Counted from the first letter of the stretch, positions 54,057 to 63,234 are shown. The stretch: DNA of 64,000 nt from an uncultured Prevotellaceae bacterium (GCA_947176895.1 CAMWSK010000012.1:1-64000); one strand, 5' to 3'. A program made the numbers and translations. The notes: generated by a model from the letters alone, not told the origin.

Positions 54057-54689
54057 TCACCCCAGAATATAGACGCGGTGCGTGGTTCTTCCGATGGCGG
54101 TGATGCCGCTTTCGGGGTCGGCAGCGAAGGTGCGCAGCTCTATGGAGGCGGACGAGCGGGACAGATGCGTCAGTTGGACGTAGTCGGACAGGTTCATGTA
54201 CGGCTTCGCGCCGGTAGATAAAAAGTCCTTCGCCAGTTGCAACCGCTCCGCTTTCGTGTAGGGCGAGCGGTTCACACGTGCCGTGCCGCCACGCTCCAGG
54301 CGGCAGTGGCTGCGGGCACGCTTCACCAGCTTGTTGTCCGCCCGATAGGATACGCCCTTCAATTCCAAGCTTTGCGCGTTGCGTTTCGTCTCGTTGCCGT
54401 CCAGCGTGTCCATCTCCTTTTCGTCTTTCACCCCGATGGTGGCGCGGAAGGTGCCCACGCCGTCCAGCGTCACGCTGTAGCCGTCTGCAATCTTGCGTGC
54501 CATCTCGCGGGAGAGTTCCAGCAGGGCGCTGTGCAGCACGCTCTCGCTCAGCCCAACGCCTCCGTGGTAGCAAATGGTGTGAATCAGCTCGTCGGTGGAT
54601 ACGTTCCCGCTGCTTTGCATGCGGTAATAGCATAGTTTGTTGCCGTCCTTGTTCAGGTCCGGCATCTCTTGCTTGATGTATATTGCCAT
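54057..54689 (-). CDS. HU-like DNA-binding protein with C-terminal extension
   Basis: The 210-residue protein (ATG at 54689) has an HU/IHF-like domain in the first ~125 residues (DELIHTICYHGGVGLSESVL ... DGVGTFRATIG) and an extra C-terminal region of about 80 residues that appears to carry a second DNA- or RNA-contact module (NLSDYVQLTHLSRSSAS). Such long HU-like proteins are frequent in Bacteroidota. A -7 element sits 38 nt upstream and a tandem repeat array just beyond it. Confidence 0.82.
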   Translation of the reverse strand: MAIYIKQEMPDLNKDGNKLCYYRMQSSGNVSTDELIHTICYHGGVGLSESVLHSALLELSREMARKIADGYSVTLDGVGTFRATIGVKDEKEMDTLDGNETKRNAQSLELKGVSYRADNKLVKRARSHCRLERGGTARVNRSPYTKAERLQLAKDFLSTGAKPYMNLSDYVQLTHLSRSSASIELRTFAADPESGITAIGRTTHRVYILG

Positions 54690-54726
54690 GGTGTCTGAAA
54701 TGTTTTTATGGTAATCATGCAGGTTA

Positions 54727-54734
54727 CAAAGGTA
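54727..54734 (-). promoter_or_regulatory. -7 element TACCTTTG for the HU-like gene
   Basis: CAAAGGTA on the plus strand, 37 nt before the ATG at 54689. Confidence 0.6.
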
Positions 54735-54775
54735 CAAGATTGCGATGAAAACAGCAAATCCCCCTCATCAATTCT

Positions 54776-54860
54776 TTATCCATAGTGCTTGCACAATCAT
54801 CTACAGACCTTGGGTAATTGTCTACAGCACCTTGCACAATAATCCACAGCCTTTGGATAA
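54776..54860. repeat. Tandem 21-22 bp repeats with DnaA-box-like cores
   Basis: Cores TTATCCATAG, TCATCTACAG, TTGTCTACAG and TAATCCACAG start at 54776, 54797, 54818 and 54840 (steps of 21, 21 and 22). Each is followed by a spacer with a CTTG/TTTG-nnn-AA pattern; the last spacer ends TTTGGATAA, an inverted TTATCCAAA. Several cores are one or two changes from the DnaA box TTATCCACA. Downstream are AT-rich DNA and palindromes. It may be an iteron-like regulatory or replication site. Confidence 0.7.
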
Positions 54861-55217
54861 AAAAGTTGTCGCTGCGTTTTCTGTTTTATATCCGGTCGTC
54901 CGGAATTTTTCCCGAAAAAGGCTTGTTTTTTATTTCGAAATTCCCTATATCTGTCACGTGACACCCTTATTGCTATACCCGTAAAAGCAGGAATACAGAT
55001 GAAAAACGACTTGTCTTTCAATAGGATAGTGGTTTGCACTCTTGACGAAAATATGGGGGTGATTTCCCGGCTCGCATTTTTCCTCTTTCTTAGTCTTTAC
55101 TTTCATCCCCTTTCGGCAGCACCCATAGACAGTTGCCGCGTCCGTGTCCTTTATAAATACTACACCGCCACGCAGGACCGTAAGCATAAACCCGTAACAG
55201 ATTCCATTGGAACTGGA
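54861..55217. other. Intergenic AT-rich stretch with palindromes
   Basis: No gene is supported. It contains an inverted repeat TTTTTC-CC-GAAAAA (about 54906-54919), ATTTCGAAAT (about 54932-54941) and the perfect 12-bp palindrome TGTCACGTGACA (54952-54963). An open frame runs from 54999 into the LRR gene, but its first 73 codons do not look like a protein start. Confidence 0.5.
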
Positions 55218-55935
55218 ATGAGAAACGATATGCTTCGTTATTGCCTTGCCTTATTCCTGGCTTTGCTTGCCGCTTTGTCCGCTTCCGCCCAGCGCACATT
55301 GAACGGGAAGATGTGGGTGACGCAGAACTGTCCCGAGGAAGGAACCATGACCGTGGAGGATGCCCTGCACCCGGCCGTCTTCGTCTATACGGAGCCTATG
55401 GACTCCATGCGCTGGGACTTGATGCCCGGCGACACCACGATACTGGACTATCCCCGCCAGCGTCACGGCAATGATGAATGCGACTTTCAGTGGCTGCCAC
55501 CGATTGAAGTCCATTCGTGTCGCAAAGGACAACACTGCTTTCTGCTCCGTGCGTGGCATCCTCTACGACAAATCCATGCAGACGCTCTATACTTGTCCCG
55601 GTGCCTATCGCGGATCGGTGGTTGTGCCCGACGGCGTTACGAAGATTCGCTTTGGGGGATTCTTTGATTGCTACGTCGGACTGAAGAGTGTTGACCTGCC
55701 CGCGAGTGTCGGGTCTGTCGGGTCAAGGGCCTTTTGGCACTGCAAGGCTTTGCAGCGTCTGACCTGTCGTGCAACGGTTCCCCCGCGGCTGGAACGGGAA
55801 GCATTTGACGTGATGTTTGAAAAAGATGCCCAGTACCAAGAGCTTCCCGTCTACGTGCCCGCCGCTTCGGTTGATGCCTGTCGCGCGGATAAGGACTGGG
55901 ACAAGTTCGAGAAGATTCTGCCGATAGAGCCGTAA
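55218..55935 (+). pseudogene. BspA-like leucine-rich repeat protein, frameshifted
   Basis: The start MRNDMLRYCLALFLALLAA is a signal peptide (ending SASAQ). The frame continues to about 55450, then the clear LRR_5-type repeats (TIPASVTAMMNATFSGCHRLKSI, here split, then VPDGVTKIRFGGFFD and LPASVGSVGSRAFWHC) are in the +1 frame until 55935. The switch lies between about 55440 and 55452. Either one base was gained in the genome or the assembly has an error. If repaired, it would give an exported LRR protein of about 238 residues, short for this family. Confidence 0.75.
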
Positions 55936-56005
55936 GCGGCTGCGGTTTTTTGTGACAGAGCGGTGAAATTTGGCGTTTTTTACTTGCGGTATACCCAAAA
56001 ATGAT

Positions 56006-56013
56006 TAACTTTG
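56006..56013 (+). promoter_or_regulatory. -7 element TAACTTTG for the ferredoxin gene
   Basis: It matches TAnnTTTG; TTGC at 55984 fits -33. The leader is about 45 nt. Confidence 0.6.
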
Positions 56014-56061
56014 CGGTGAGAATTTTGAACGAATACTATCAACTAATTAAACGATTGAACT

Positions 56062-56229
56062 ATGGCTTACGTAATTGGTCAGGATTGTGTTGCTTGCGGC
56101 ACATGTATCGATGAGTGCCCCGTGGGCGCTATTTCCGAGGGCGATATCTACAAGATTAACCCCGATGAGTGCACCGAGTGCGGCACTTGCGCTGATGTCT
56201 GCCCCAGCGGCGCTATCTCTCTGCCCTAA
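56062..56229 (+). CDS. 2[4Fe-4S] ferredoxin
   Basis: This 55-residue protein has two complete cluster motifs: CVACGTCIDECP (residues 9-20) and CTECGTCADVCP (about 37-48), the classic clostridial-type low-potential ferredoxin. It probably carries electrons for pyruvate or 2-oxoacid oxidoreductases and hydrogenases in an anaerobe. It has its own promoter and terminator. Confidence 0.95.
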   Translation: MAYVIGQDCVACGTCIDECPVGAISEGDIYKINPDECTECGTCADVCPSGAISLP

Positions 56230-56261
56230 CAGGCACGGAAGACACACAGTCTTAGCAAGAA

Positions 56262-56306
56262 ACGAAGAGGCTCCCATCCCGTCAGAACGGGTGGGAGCCT
56301 CTTCGT
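56262..56306. terminator. Bidirectional terminator between ferredoxin and the S41 protease
   Basis: An inverted repeat of about 15 bp plus a 4-bp inner stem with a one-base bulge (left arm from 56262, right arm to 56306; core AGGCTCCCA/TGGGAGCCT). It lies 33 bp after the ferredoxin stop and 15 bp from the end of the leftward protease gene. Confidence 0.8.
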
Positions 56307-56320
56307 TTATCGGACGGGAG

Positions 56321-57319
56321 TTACTGCAAGAGCTTTCGTGCTTCCTCTATCAGGGTGTCGTGACCTTGAAGGGCCTGCAGGCTGTCTAAACTGCAGGGCG
56401 TGTCCGGCTCAATGCCAAATTCGATGTGCTGCATGTTCACGTCCAGGCAGGGTTCGGCACTGTAGCGCACCTGCCAGCCGTTAGGCAACTCGGCGGAGAA
56501 GGGCATTCCGCTGCCTCCGCCCGTCTTGTCGCCCAGGATGGTGACTTTCGGGCAACGCTTCATATCGCGGACGAAGGTGTTGGTGGCGCTGTAGCACTCG
56601 CGGTTGGTGAGCACGACCACGGGTTTTTGCCAGCGGACGCTCTCGGAGGGTGACATGTAGTCGGCCCATGGCTCGGAAAAGTCATTGTGGCCGGGACCTG
56701 TCTTGTGGATGGTGTAGCCCACAAGCAGGCGCTCGTTGGTGAAATGGGAGGCCAGTCGGCGGGCGTTGTCCATCCGTCCTCCGCCGTTGCCGCGCACATC
56801 GATGATGAGCCCGTTGCATGACCGCAGGTTGAAAAGCATTTGCGCGATGTTTCCTTCACCCATGCCGGTGTTGAAACTTTCAACCACGACGTAGCCGATG
56901 TTGTCGTCCAAGATTCTATACTTCAAGCTGGAGGCAAGGCTGTAGTCATGGCCCAGGTAGCTGTCCCGAAGCTCAATGTCCAGATTCTTGTCATAATCTT
57001 CATACCATTTCCAGTAGCGTGCGATGTCGCCTGCGGTGTAGAGGTTGACATGGCCGTCCTTTAGTTCCGAGAGCATGTCGGTCATCACTTCAAACAATTG
57101 GGCATTGGTCATGCCGTCGGCGATGCGTTCGCTGTAGCGTGCCCGCACTTCGTTCCAATCGATGCCTTTATAGTCCAGGAAACAGTACCGGCTGTCGATG
57201 ATTTGCCAGAGTGCTTCGAAGTTGCCGCGCGGCGTGTTGTCCTGTCCCTCCTCGTCCACACAGGATTGCAGGGGGAGGAGTGCGAGGACGAGTCCTATTA
57301 TATAGAGAAGATGCTTCAT
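56321..57319 (-). CDS. S41-family peptidase lipoprotein
   Basis: The 332-residue protein has a lipoprotein signal (LALLPLQSCVDEE, lipid Cys at residue 20). The S41 (tail-specific protease) domain follows, with the catalytic Ser in NRECYSATNTF (about residue 243) and GDKTGGGSG after it. No PDZ domain is visible, as in the short Bacteroidota S41 lipoproteins. Its start overlaps the preceding gene by 4 bp. Confidence 0.88.
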   Translation of the reverse strand: MKHLLYIIGLVLALLPLQSCVDEEGQDNTPRGNFEALWQIIDSRYCFLDYKGIDWNEVRARYSERIADGMTNAQLFEVMTDMLSELKDGHVNLYTAGDIARYWKWYEDYDKNLDIELRDSYLGHDYSLASSLKYRILDDNIGYVVVESFNTGMGEGNIAQMLFNLRSCNGLIIDVRGNGGGRMDNARRLASHFTNERLLVGYTIHKTGPGHNDFSEPWADYMSPSESVRWQKPVVVLTNRECYSATNTFVRDMKRCPKVTILGDKTGGGSGMPFSAELPNGWQVRYSAEPCLDVNMQHIEFGIEPDTPCSLDSLQALQGHDTLIEEARKLLQ

Positions 57320-58113
57320 GGTTTGGCGTGTTTAGGTGTGCGCCCGAGTGTCCATCCGATAACGAAGGAGCGGCTGTAGTGGTGCTGCCTCAGGTTGTTG
57401 GGCTTGGCCTGCTCCAGCAGGCTCTCGTAACCGATGACCCATGTCCTGCGGACGAGAGGCAGTCCGATTGTGAAGCGATGGTGGAACGAAAGGGCGTTGC
57501 CGGGGTGGGTGGCCAGGATGTTTCCGTCCCAGTTTCCCTGCGCAAAGATGTTGTAGTAGCTTTGTCCGTAGCCGGGCGAGAACATGGCTCCGAAGAAGGG
57601 AAGCCTTGCGCGGTAGGTCAGCTCCAGCCGATGCTTCTTGACGGGCAGGACGTAGCGGGCCTGGCCCACGATGCTCATGCGCATGGATGCCCGTCCCTGG
57701 GCGGGGTTGTTGCCGTTCTGGTTGTTGTATGTCCCGCCGATGGCGGCTCCTACGGTCAGTCCGGCATCAAGAGAGAGGCGGGGCAGGGCGTTGTTCCAAC
57801 GGTAGCTGTAGCCGAAATCATGGGACAAACTTCCGTTTGCCTCGTGGGCGATTTTCAGGGGATTGTGCAGCCAGCCGGCGTGTATTTGGCTGTTTGTGTG
57901 GAAAAGAATGTGGGGATTGCGCTTCAGATGGCGTTCGGTGGACACGCTGACGTTCATCTCCGGCCCTGCGTATTCGATGGGGGAGAGGTATGTGTCGTAC
58001 ACGTTTGCCCGTCCGAAGCCGAAAAACACGGTGTTTTGTGCCTGCGCTTCCGCCCGTTCCATGACAGAGAACAGGCAGAAGACCGCAAGAATCAAAGAAA
58101 AGAATCGTGTCAT
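57316..58113 (-). CDS. Exported barrel-like protein, DUF3316-like
   Basis: The 265-residue protein has a signal peptide (about 1-23, ending AEAQ) and the pattern GFGRANVYDTYLSPIEYAGPEMNVSV near its start, which I associate with DUF3316; many beta strands follow. It is probably an outer-membrane protein. It starts 10 bp after parC and overlaps the S41 gene by 4 bp. Confidence 0.72.
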   Translation of the reverse strand: MTRFFSLILAVFCLFSVMERAEAQAQNTVFFGFGRANVYDTYLSPIEYAGPEMNVSVSTERHLKRNPHILFHTNSQIHAGWLHNPLKIAHEANGSLSHDFGYSYRWNNALPRLSLDAGLTVGAAIGGTYNNQNGNNPAQGRASMRMSIVGQARYVLPVKKHRLELTYRARLPFFGAMFSPGYGQSYYNIFAQGNWDGNILATHPGNALSFHHRFTIGLPLVRRTWVIGYESLLEQAKPNNLRQHHYSRSFVIGWTLGRTPKHAKP

Positions 58114-58123
58114 GGGCGGCGGA

Positions 58124-60790
58124 CTATTCGTCGAACAAACGCATCTGGCCGTTCAGTTCATCGGCCACCTGGTCTTGCGTCTTGCCGTCATCGGGATCCG
58201 GCAGCTCGTCTGTCGGTGTGATGGTTTCCTCTTCGGGCGTTTCTTTCTGCTCGGGTTGGCGCAAAGGCTCCAGCTCGACCACCCGGTCGATGGCAAAGGT
58301 GGTGATGCGCTTGCCCTTGGCCTTGAATCCCTTGACGGCAATGAAGCTTTCCGCGTCCACCTGCATCTGCCCCCGGAAGCTGTCGGCTCCGCCGAATGTC
58401 ACCTCCAGGTTGGGGTAGGGCGTGTCGGTGAGCAGCAACAACCGGCTCTTGGGATTCTCGCCCATGAACGATTGTTTGCTTTGTTTGGCGTCCACCATCT
58501 GGAAACGTTTGAGATAGAGATAGTCCTGTTGGTCGGCATCCAGCAGGCAGAGTGTCCAGATCTTGTGGATGTCCAGCTTCTCTATGCGCCGGATGTCCTC
58601 GTCAAAGTGGTTGTTGATGTCGTAGCCGGTGGCGTAAAATTCTCCGCTTTTAAGTATCACCAGCACTTGGTCGCCTACATTGAACTCGCCCAAGTAGCTG
58701 CCCTGTCCGTCGTAGTTCAAGCGTTTCACGTCGTTGTCGAACCATACCTTCAGTCCGCCCAGTGTGCTCACTCCATGGCTCTTCAGGCGCACGTTGGCCA
58801 CGGGCAGTTTGGTCACCAGATTACCCAAAGCCTGACGTGAACGGATGGCTATCTCGGAGAAGTCCTTGTCGAAGAACACCTTTTTCAGTTTGGGGTTGGG
58901 CTTCAGCGTCACTTTCACCACTTCCGCCTCGCCGTTGGTGTTGGCCGTGAAGTGAAGGATTTTGCTTCCCGGCTTGCCTTGGGTGACATCATATTCGCGG
59001 TCGCGCACCACGCTGGTCACGTTGAAACGCTTGATGTAGGTGAAACCTTGCTTGCCATCGGTGTATACCACGTTGTACACCGTGCGCGAATCACTTTTCT
59101 TGAAAAGGGCGATGTGCAACAGCTTGGCTTTCTTCTTCTCGGCCTTCGAACGTTCGGTTTCGCCCACAAACAGCTTGTCGGCCATGCGCACCACCTTGTA
59201 GGTTCCGTCCTCGTAGAAAAGGATGATGTCGTCGATATCCGAACAGTTGCACACGAACTCATCCTTCTTCAAGCCTGTGCCGATGAAGCCTTCCTCGCGG
59301 TTGACATACAGCTTCTGGTTGGCCTCTACCACTGCCGACGCGTTGATGTTGTCGAAGTTTTTGATTTTGGTCAGGCGGGGATGATCCTTGCCATACTTGT
59401 CCTTGAGGAACTGGTACCAGTCGATGGTCACCTGCACCATGTGGGCCAGTTCAAAGTCCAGCTGCTCGATTTCTTCGCGGATGCGGGCCATCTGCTCTTC
59501 GGCCTTGTCCTTGTTGAAGCGCAGGATACGTTGCATCTTTATTTCCAGCAGGCGCAGGATATCGTCTTTCGTCACCTCGCGCACCATCTTGGGATACCAG
59601 GGTGTGAGGCGCTTGTCTATCCATTCGCATGCCTCGTCGTTCGACTTTGCGTTCTCAAACTGCTTGTCCTTGTAGATGCGTTCCTCGATGAAAATCTGTT
59701 CCAGCGTGGCAAAGTGCAGGCTTTCCAGCAGTTCGTTTTTGCGTATCTCACGCTCCTTTTTCAGCAGGTTGAGCGTGGTGTCCACATTGTTGCGCAACAC
59801 ATCGCTGATGGAAAGGAAGCGGGGCTTGCCCTCGTCAATCACACAACAGTTGGGCGAGATGCTCACCTCGCAGTCGGTACATGCGTAGAGGGCGTCGATG
59901 GTCTTGTCGGAACTGGCACCGGGTGTCAGGTGGATTTCAATCTCGGCTTTGGCCGCCGTCTTGTCTTTCACCTCTTTCACCTTGATTTTTCCCTTCTCGG
60001 CCGCCTTCAGGATACTCTCTATCAGGGTGCTTGGCTTCGAGGCCGTGCCCGTGGTGCGCCCGAAAGGCACCTCGGTGATGGCCAGTGTTTTGGTGTCGAT
60101 TTTCTCGATGTTGGCACGCACACGTACCAGTCCTCCGCGCTGCCCATCGTTGTATTTGCTCACATCAATGCTGCCGCCCGTGGGGAAATCCGGATAGAGA
60201 TGAAACTCCTCGCCGCGCAGATAGTGGATGGCGGCCTCGCATATCTCGTTCAGGTTGTGGGGAAGAATCTTGCAGTTCAATCCCACGGCGATGCCCTCGG
60301 CACCCTGTACCAACAGCAGGGGAAATTTGGCGGGCAGGGCGATAGGTTCTTTGTTTCGGCCATCATAGGACAACTTCCATTCGGTGGTCTTGGGGTTGAA
60401 CACCACATCGAGTGCGAACTTGCTCAGACGGGCTTCGATATATCGGCCGGCAGCCGCGTTGTCCCCCGTAATGATATTGCCCCAGTTTCCTTGGCAGTCC
60501 ACCAGCAGGTCTTTCTGTCCCAGCTGCACCAGTGCGTCCTTGATGCTGGCATCTCCGTGGGGATGGAACTGCATGGTGTGGCCTACGATATTGGCCACTT
60601 TGTTGTAGCGGCCATCGTCCATGCGCTTCATCGAGTGCAGGATGCGTCGCTGCACCGGCTTGAGTCCGTCGCCGATGTGCGGCACCGCGCGTTCCAGGAT
60701 TACGTAGGAGGCGTAGTCCAGGAACCAGTTTTGGTACATATCATTCAGGCGGTGTGTGATACCCTCCTGAGGAGCAACATTATCTGTCAT
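58124..60790 (-). CDS. parC: DNA topoisomerase IV subunit A (GyrA/ParC family)
   Basis: The 888-residue protein has the N-terminal breakage-reunion domain, with the catalytic Tyr in AAAGRYIEARLSKFAL (about residue 113), and a C-terminal DNA-wrapping region that lacks a clear GyrA box. It therefore looks like ParC rather than GyrA. It decatenates chromosomes together with ParE, which is not in this window. It lies 30 bp after the SIMPL gene. Confidence 0.9.
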   Translation of the reverse strand: MTDNVAPQEGITHRLNDMYQNWFLDYASYVILERAVPHIGDGLKPVQRRILHSMKRMDDGRYNKVANIVGHTMQFHPHGDASIKDALVQLGQKDLLVDCQGNWGNIITGDNAAAGRYIEARLSKFALDVVFNPKTTEWKLSYDGRNKEPIALPAKFPLLLVQGAEGIAVGLNCKILPHNLNEICEAAIHYLRGEEFHLYPDFPTGGSIDVSKYNDGQRGGLVRVRANIEKIDTKTLAITEVPFGRTTGTASKPSTLIESILKAAEKGKIKVKEVKDKTAAKAEIEIHLTPGASSDKTIDALYACTDCEVSISPNCCVIDEGKPRFLSISDVLRNNVDTTLNLLKKEREIRKNELLESLHFATLEQIFIEERIYKDKQFENAKSNDEACEWIDKRLTPWYPKMVREVTKDDILRLLEIKMQRILRFNKDKAEEQMARIREEIEQLDFELAHMVQVTIDWYQFLKDKYGKDHPRLTKIKNFDNINASAVVEANQKLYVNREEGFIGTGLKKDEFVCNCSDIDDIILFYEDGTYKVVRMADKLFVGETERSKAEKKKAKLLHIALFKKSDSRTVYNVVYTDGKQGFTYIKRFNVTSVVRDREYDVTQGKPGSKILHFTANTNGEAEVVKVTLKPNPKLKKVFFDKDFSEIAIRSRQALGNLVTKLPVANVRLKSHGVSTLGGLKVWFDNDVKRLNYDGQGSYLGEFNVGDQVLVILKSGEFYATGYDINNHFDEDIRRIEKLDIHKIWTLCLLDADQQDYLYLKRFQMVDAKQSKQSFMGENPKSRLLLLTDTPYPNLEVTFGGADSFRGQMQVDAESFIAVKGFKAKGKRITTFAIDRVVELEPLRQPEQKETPEEETITPTDELPDPDDGKTQDQVADELNGQMRLFDE

Positions 60791-60820
60791 TACGGGTTAA
60801 GGGGTGTGTCTGTTTGTTTT

Positions 60821-61540
60821 TCAGTCTTCCAGTGCATAGGTGATGGTGCTCACCAGGCGCACTTTCTTGATGTGTGGGGTCAGCCGGTCCTTGTCGTTGA
60901 TGTTTATCTCGCCTTGGTTGGCCGTGATGATGCGTCCCACCTTGCTTTTGCTGTTCTCGGCAAAGCGCTTGGCGGCGGCTTCGGCGTTGACGATGGCCTC
61001 GTCCATCAGGTCCAGCTTCATGCTTTGGAAGTTCTCTATCTCATAGATTACGTTGTCGTCGGTGCTGTTGCCGTACTGGTTCGAGTTGGCCATCACTCCC
61101 ATGTCTATCAGTTCGTCCTGACGAGCCAACGCTTTGCGCACAACCTCAACGTTCTTCGATGACACATTGACGTTCTTGGTGGCATTGTAGCCCACGATGC
61201 GTGACACACGTGCCTTGTCGTCCCACCACTGCTCGGGGTTGATGCTGGTGGCGCTTTCCGTGATTTCGTTCTCTTGAATGCCGCAGGTCTTCAGGAAGCC
61301 GACCAGCTTCTCTCCCGATACGCCGGCTGCGTCGCTGGCATCCTTGGGTGTGCTTCCCTCGCCCTTTACATAAATCATCCACGTCACTTTGTCAGCTTTC
61401 ACCTCCTTCTCGGCCAGTCCTTTTACGGTCACCATGCGGTTGCGATTGGTGAAATTGTCCATACCTCCCTTGATGGCATAGCCTGCCACGGCCATGCCGA
61501 CAGCCACACAAATGGCAGCATAGATGCGTGATTTTTCCAT
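60821..61540 (-). CDS. SIMPL-domain exported protein
   Basis: The 239-residue protein starts with a membrane anchor or signal (about 6-24, AAICVAVGMAVAGYAIKGG) and has the SIMPL fold seen in E. coli YggE-type proteins (VTVKGLAEKEVKADKVTW near residue 37). It probably resides in the periplasm, and its function is linked to stress. It is the first gene of SIMPL-parC-DUF3316-S41. Confidence 0.88.
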   Translation of the reverse strand: MEKSRIYAAICVAVGMAVAGYAIKGGMDNFTNRNRMVTVKGLAEKEVKADKVTWMIYVKGEGSTPKDASDAAGVSGEKLVGFLKTCGIQENEITESATSINPEQWWDDKARVSRIVGYNATKNVNVSSKNVEVVRKALARQDELIDMGVMANSNQYGNSTDDNVIYEIENFQSMKLDLMDEAIVNAEAAAKRFAENSKSKVGRIITANQGEININDKDRLTPHIKKVRLVSTITYALED

Positions 61541-61564
61541 AATTTAATCGTTTATGATTTTGCG

Positions 61565-61578
61565 GGGAAACGTTTCCC
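61565..61578. promoter_or_regulatory. Perfect palindrome GGGAAACGTTTCCC, candidate operator
   Basis: A 14-bp perfect palindrome with a central CG, like LacI/PurR-type operators. It lies between the SIMPL -7 element and its ATG, so a bound protein would block transcription of the SIMPL-parC unit. Confidence 0.5.
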
Positions 61579-61583
61579 TCTTG

Positions 61584-61591
61584 CAAAAGTA
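61584..61591 (-). promoter_or_regulatory. -7 element TACTTTTG for the SIMPL-parC unit
   Basis: CAAAAGTA on the plus strand, 43 nt before the SIMPL ATG, just upstream of the palindrome. Confidence 0.55.
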
Positions 61592-61636
61592 ATAAAATAA
61601 AGTAAGAGTGGCACACGTTATTCCCACAAATTTACA

Positions 61637-61644
61637 TACCTTTG
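61637..61644 (+). promoter_or_regulatory. -7 element TACCTTTG for glyS
   Basis: It matches TAnnTTTG, 30 nt before the glyS ATG. Confidence 0.6.
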
Positions 61645-61674
61645 CCGTTGCATAAACGACAAAAACGGTTAAAA

Positions 61675-63234
61675 ATGGCACAACAAGAAGACGTTTTCAA
61701 GAAAATTATCGCCCACTGCAAAGAGTATGGTTTCGTGTTCCCCTCCAGCGATATTTATGACGGGCTGGGAGCCGTGTACGACTATGGTCAGAATGGCGTG
61801 GAGCTGAAAAACAATATCAAGCAGTATTGGTGGCAGAGCATGGTGTTGCTGCATGAGAACATCGTGGGCATTGATGCCGCCATCTTCATGCACCCCACCG
61901 TGTGGAAGGCCAGCGGACACGTGGATGCCTTTAACGATCCCCTGATAGACAACAAGGATTCCAAGAAGCGTTATCGTGCCGACGTGCTCATCGAAGACCA
62001 GTTGGCCAAGTACGACGACAAGATTCAAAAGGAAGTGGACAAGGCTGCCAAGCGTTTCGGCGAGGCTTTTGACGAGGCACAGTTCCGTGCCACCAACGCC
62101 CGTGTGCTGGAGCATCAGCAGCAGCGCGACGCCCTGCACGAGCGTTTTGCCAAGGCCATGAACGACAACGACCTGGCCGAGTTGCGCCAGATTATCGTTG
62201 ACGAGGAGATTGCCTGCCCCATCAGCGGCACCCGCAACTGGACCGACGTGCGCCAGTTCAACCTCATGTTCTCCACCGAGATGGGTTCCACTGCCGAGGG
62301 TGCGAGCAAGATTTACCTGCGTCCCGAGACGGCTCAGGGCATATTTGTCAACTACCTCAACGTGCAGAAGACCGGCCGCATGAAGCTTCCCTTCGGTATT
62401 GCCCAGATCGGTAAGGCTTTCCGCAACGAGATTGTCGCCCGTCAGTTCATTTTCCGCATGCGTGAGTTCGAGCAGATGGAGATGCAGTTCTTCGTGAAGC
62501 CCGGCACCGAGCTGGATTGGTTCAACCGCTGGAAGCAGACCCGCATGGCATGGCACCAGGCCTTGGGCTTCGGTGCACAGAACTACCGCTTCCATGACCA
62601 CGACAAGCTGGCCCACTATGCCAACGCCGCCACCGACATCGAATTTCAGATGCCCTTCGGCTTCAAGGAGGTGGAGGGCGTGCACAGCCGTACCAACTTC
62701 GACCTTTCCCAACACGCCAAGTTCAGCGGCAAGAAAATCGAGTACTTCGATCCCGAAACCAACGAGAGCTATACTCCCTATGTCATCGAGACCTCTATCG
62801 GCGTAGACCGCATGTTCCTCTCCATCATGTGCCACAGTTTTGAGGAACAGCAGCTGCCCGACGGCCAGACACGTACCGTGCTTCACCTGCCCGCCGCCCT
62901 GGCCCCCGTGAAACTGGCCGTGTTCCCCCTCACCAAGAAGGACGGCCTGCCCGAGAAGGCTCATGAGATTGCCAACGACCTGCGTTTCCATTTCAATGTG
63001 AAGTACGAGGAGAAGGACCAGATCGGCAAGCGTTATCGCCGCATGGATGCCATCGGTTGCCCCTTCTGCGTCACCGTGGACCAGCAGACCCTGGAGGACA
63101 ATACCGTCACCCTGCGCGACCGCGACACCATGGAACAGCGTCGTGTGGCTATCGCCGACCTGCGCTCCATCATCGAGGATCAGGTGAGCATAACATCCCT
63201 GCTTAAGAAGATTGACAATCATTCCGCCGAATGA
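61675..63234 (+). CDS. glyS: Glycyl-tRNA synthetase, alpha2 type
   Basis: The ATG at 61675 gives 519 residues of the single-chain (alpha2) class II enzyme rather than the alpha/beta two-subunit type. The class II motif 2 region (FRNEIVARQFIFRMREFEQ), the RPETAQGIFVN motif and the C-terminal anticodon-binding domain are complete. It charges tRNA-Gly. Its stop overlaps the start of the FKBP gene by 4 bp. Confidence 0.96.
   Translation: MAQQEDVFKKIIAHCKEYGFVFPSSDIYDGLGAVYDYGQNGVELKNNIKQYWWQSMVLLHENIVGIDAAIFMHPTVWKASGHVDAFNDPLIDNKDSKKRYRADVLIEDQLAKYDDKIQKEVDKAAKRFGEAFDEAQFRATNARVLEHQQQRDALHERFAKAMNDNDLAELRQIIVDEEIACPISGTRNWTDVRQFNLMFSTEMGSTAEGASKIYLRPETAQGIFVNYLNVQKTGRMKLPFGIAQIGKAFRNEIVARQFIFRMREFEQMEMQFFVKPGTELDWFNRWKQTRMAWHQALGFGAQNYRFHDHDKLAHYANAATDIEFQMPFGFKEVEGVHSRTNFDLSQHAKFSGKKIEYFDPETNESYTPYVIETSIGVDRMFLSIMCHSFEEQQLPDGQTRTVLHLPAALAPVKLAVFPLTKKDGLPEKAHEIANDLRFHFNVKYEEKDQIGKRYRRMDAIGCPFCVTVDQQTLEDNTVTLRDRDTMEQRRVAIADLRSIIEDQVSITSLLKKIDNHSAE

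Noticed and set aside
54999-55217. N-terminal extension of the LRR gene
   Set aside because: The 73 extra codons place a poor start before an obvious signal peptide at 55218.
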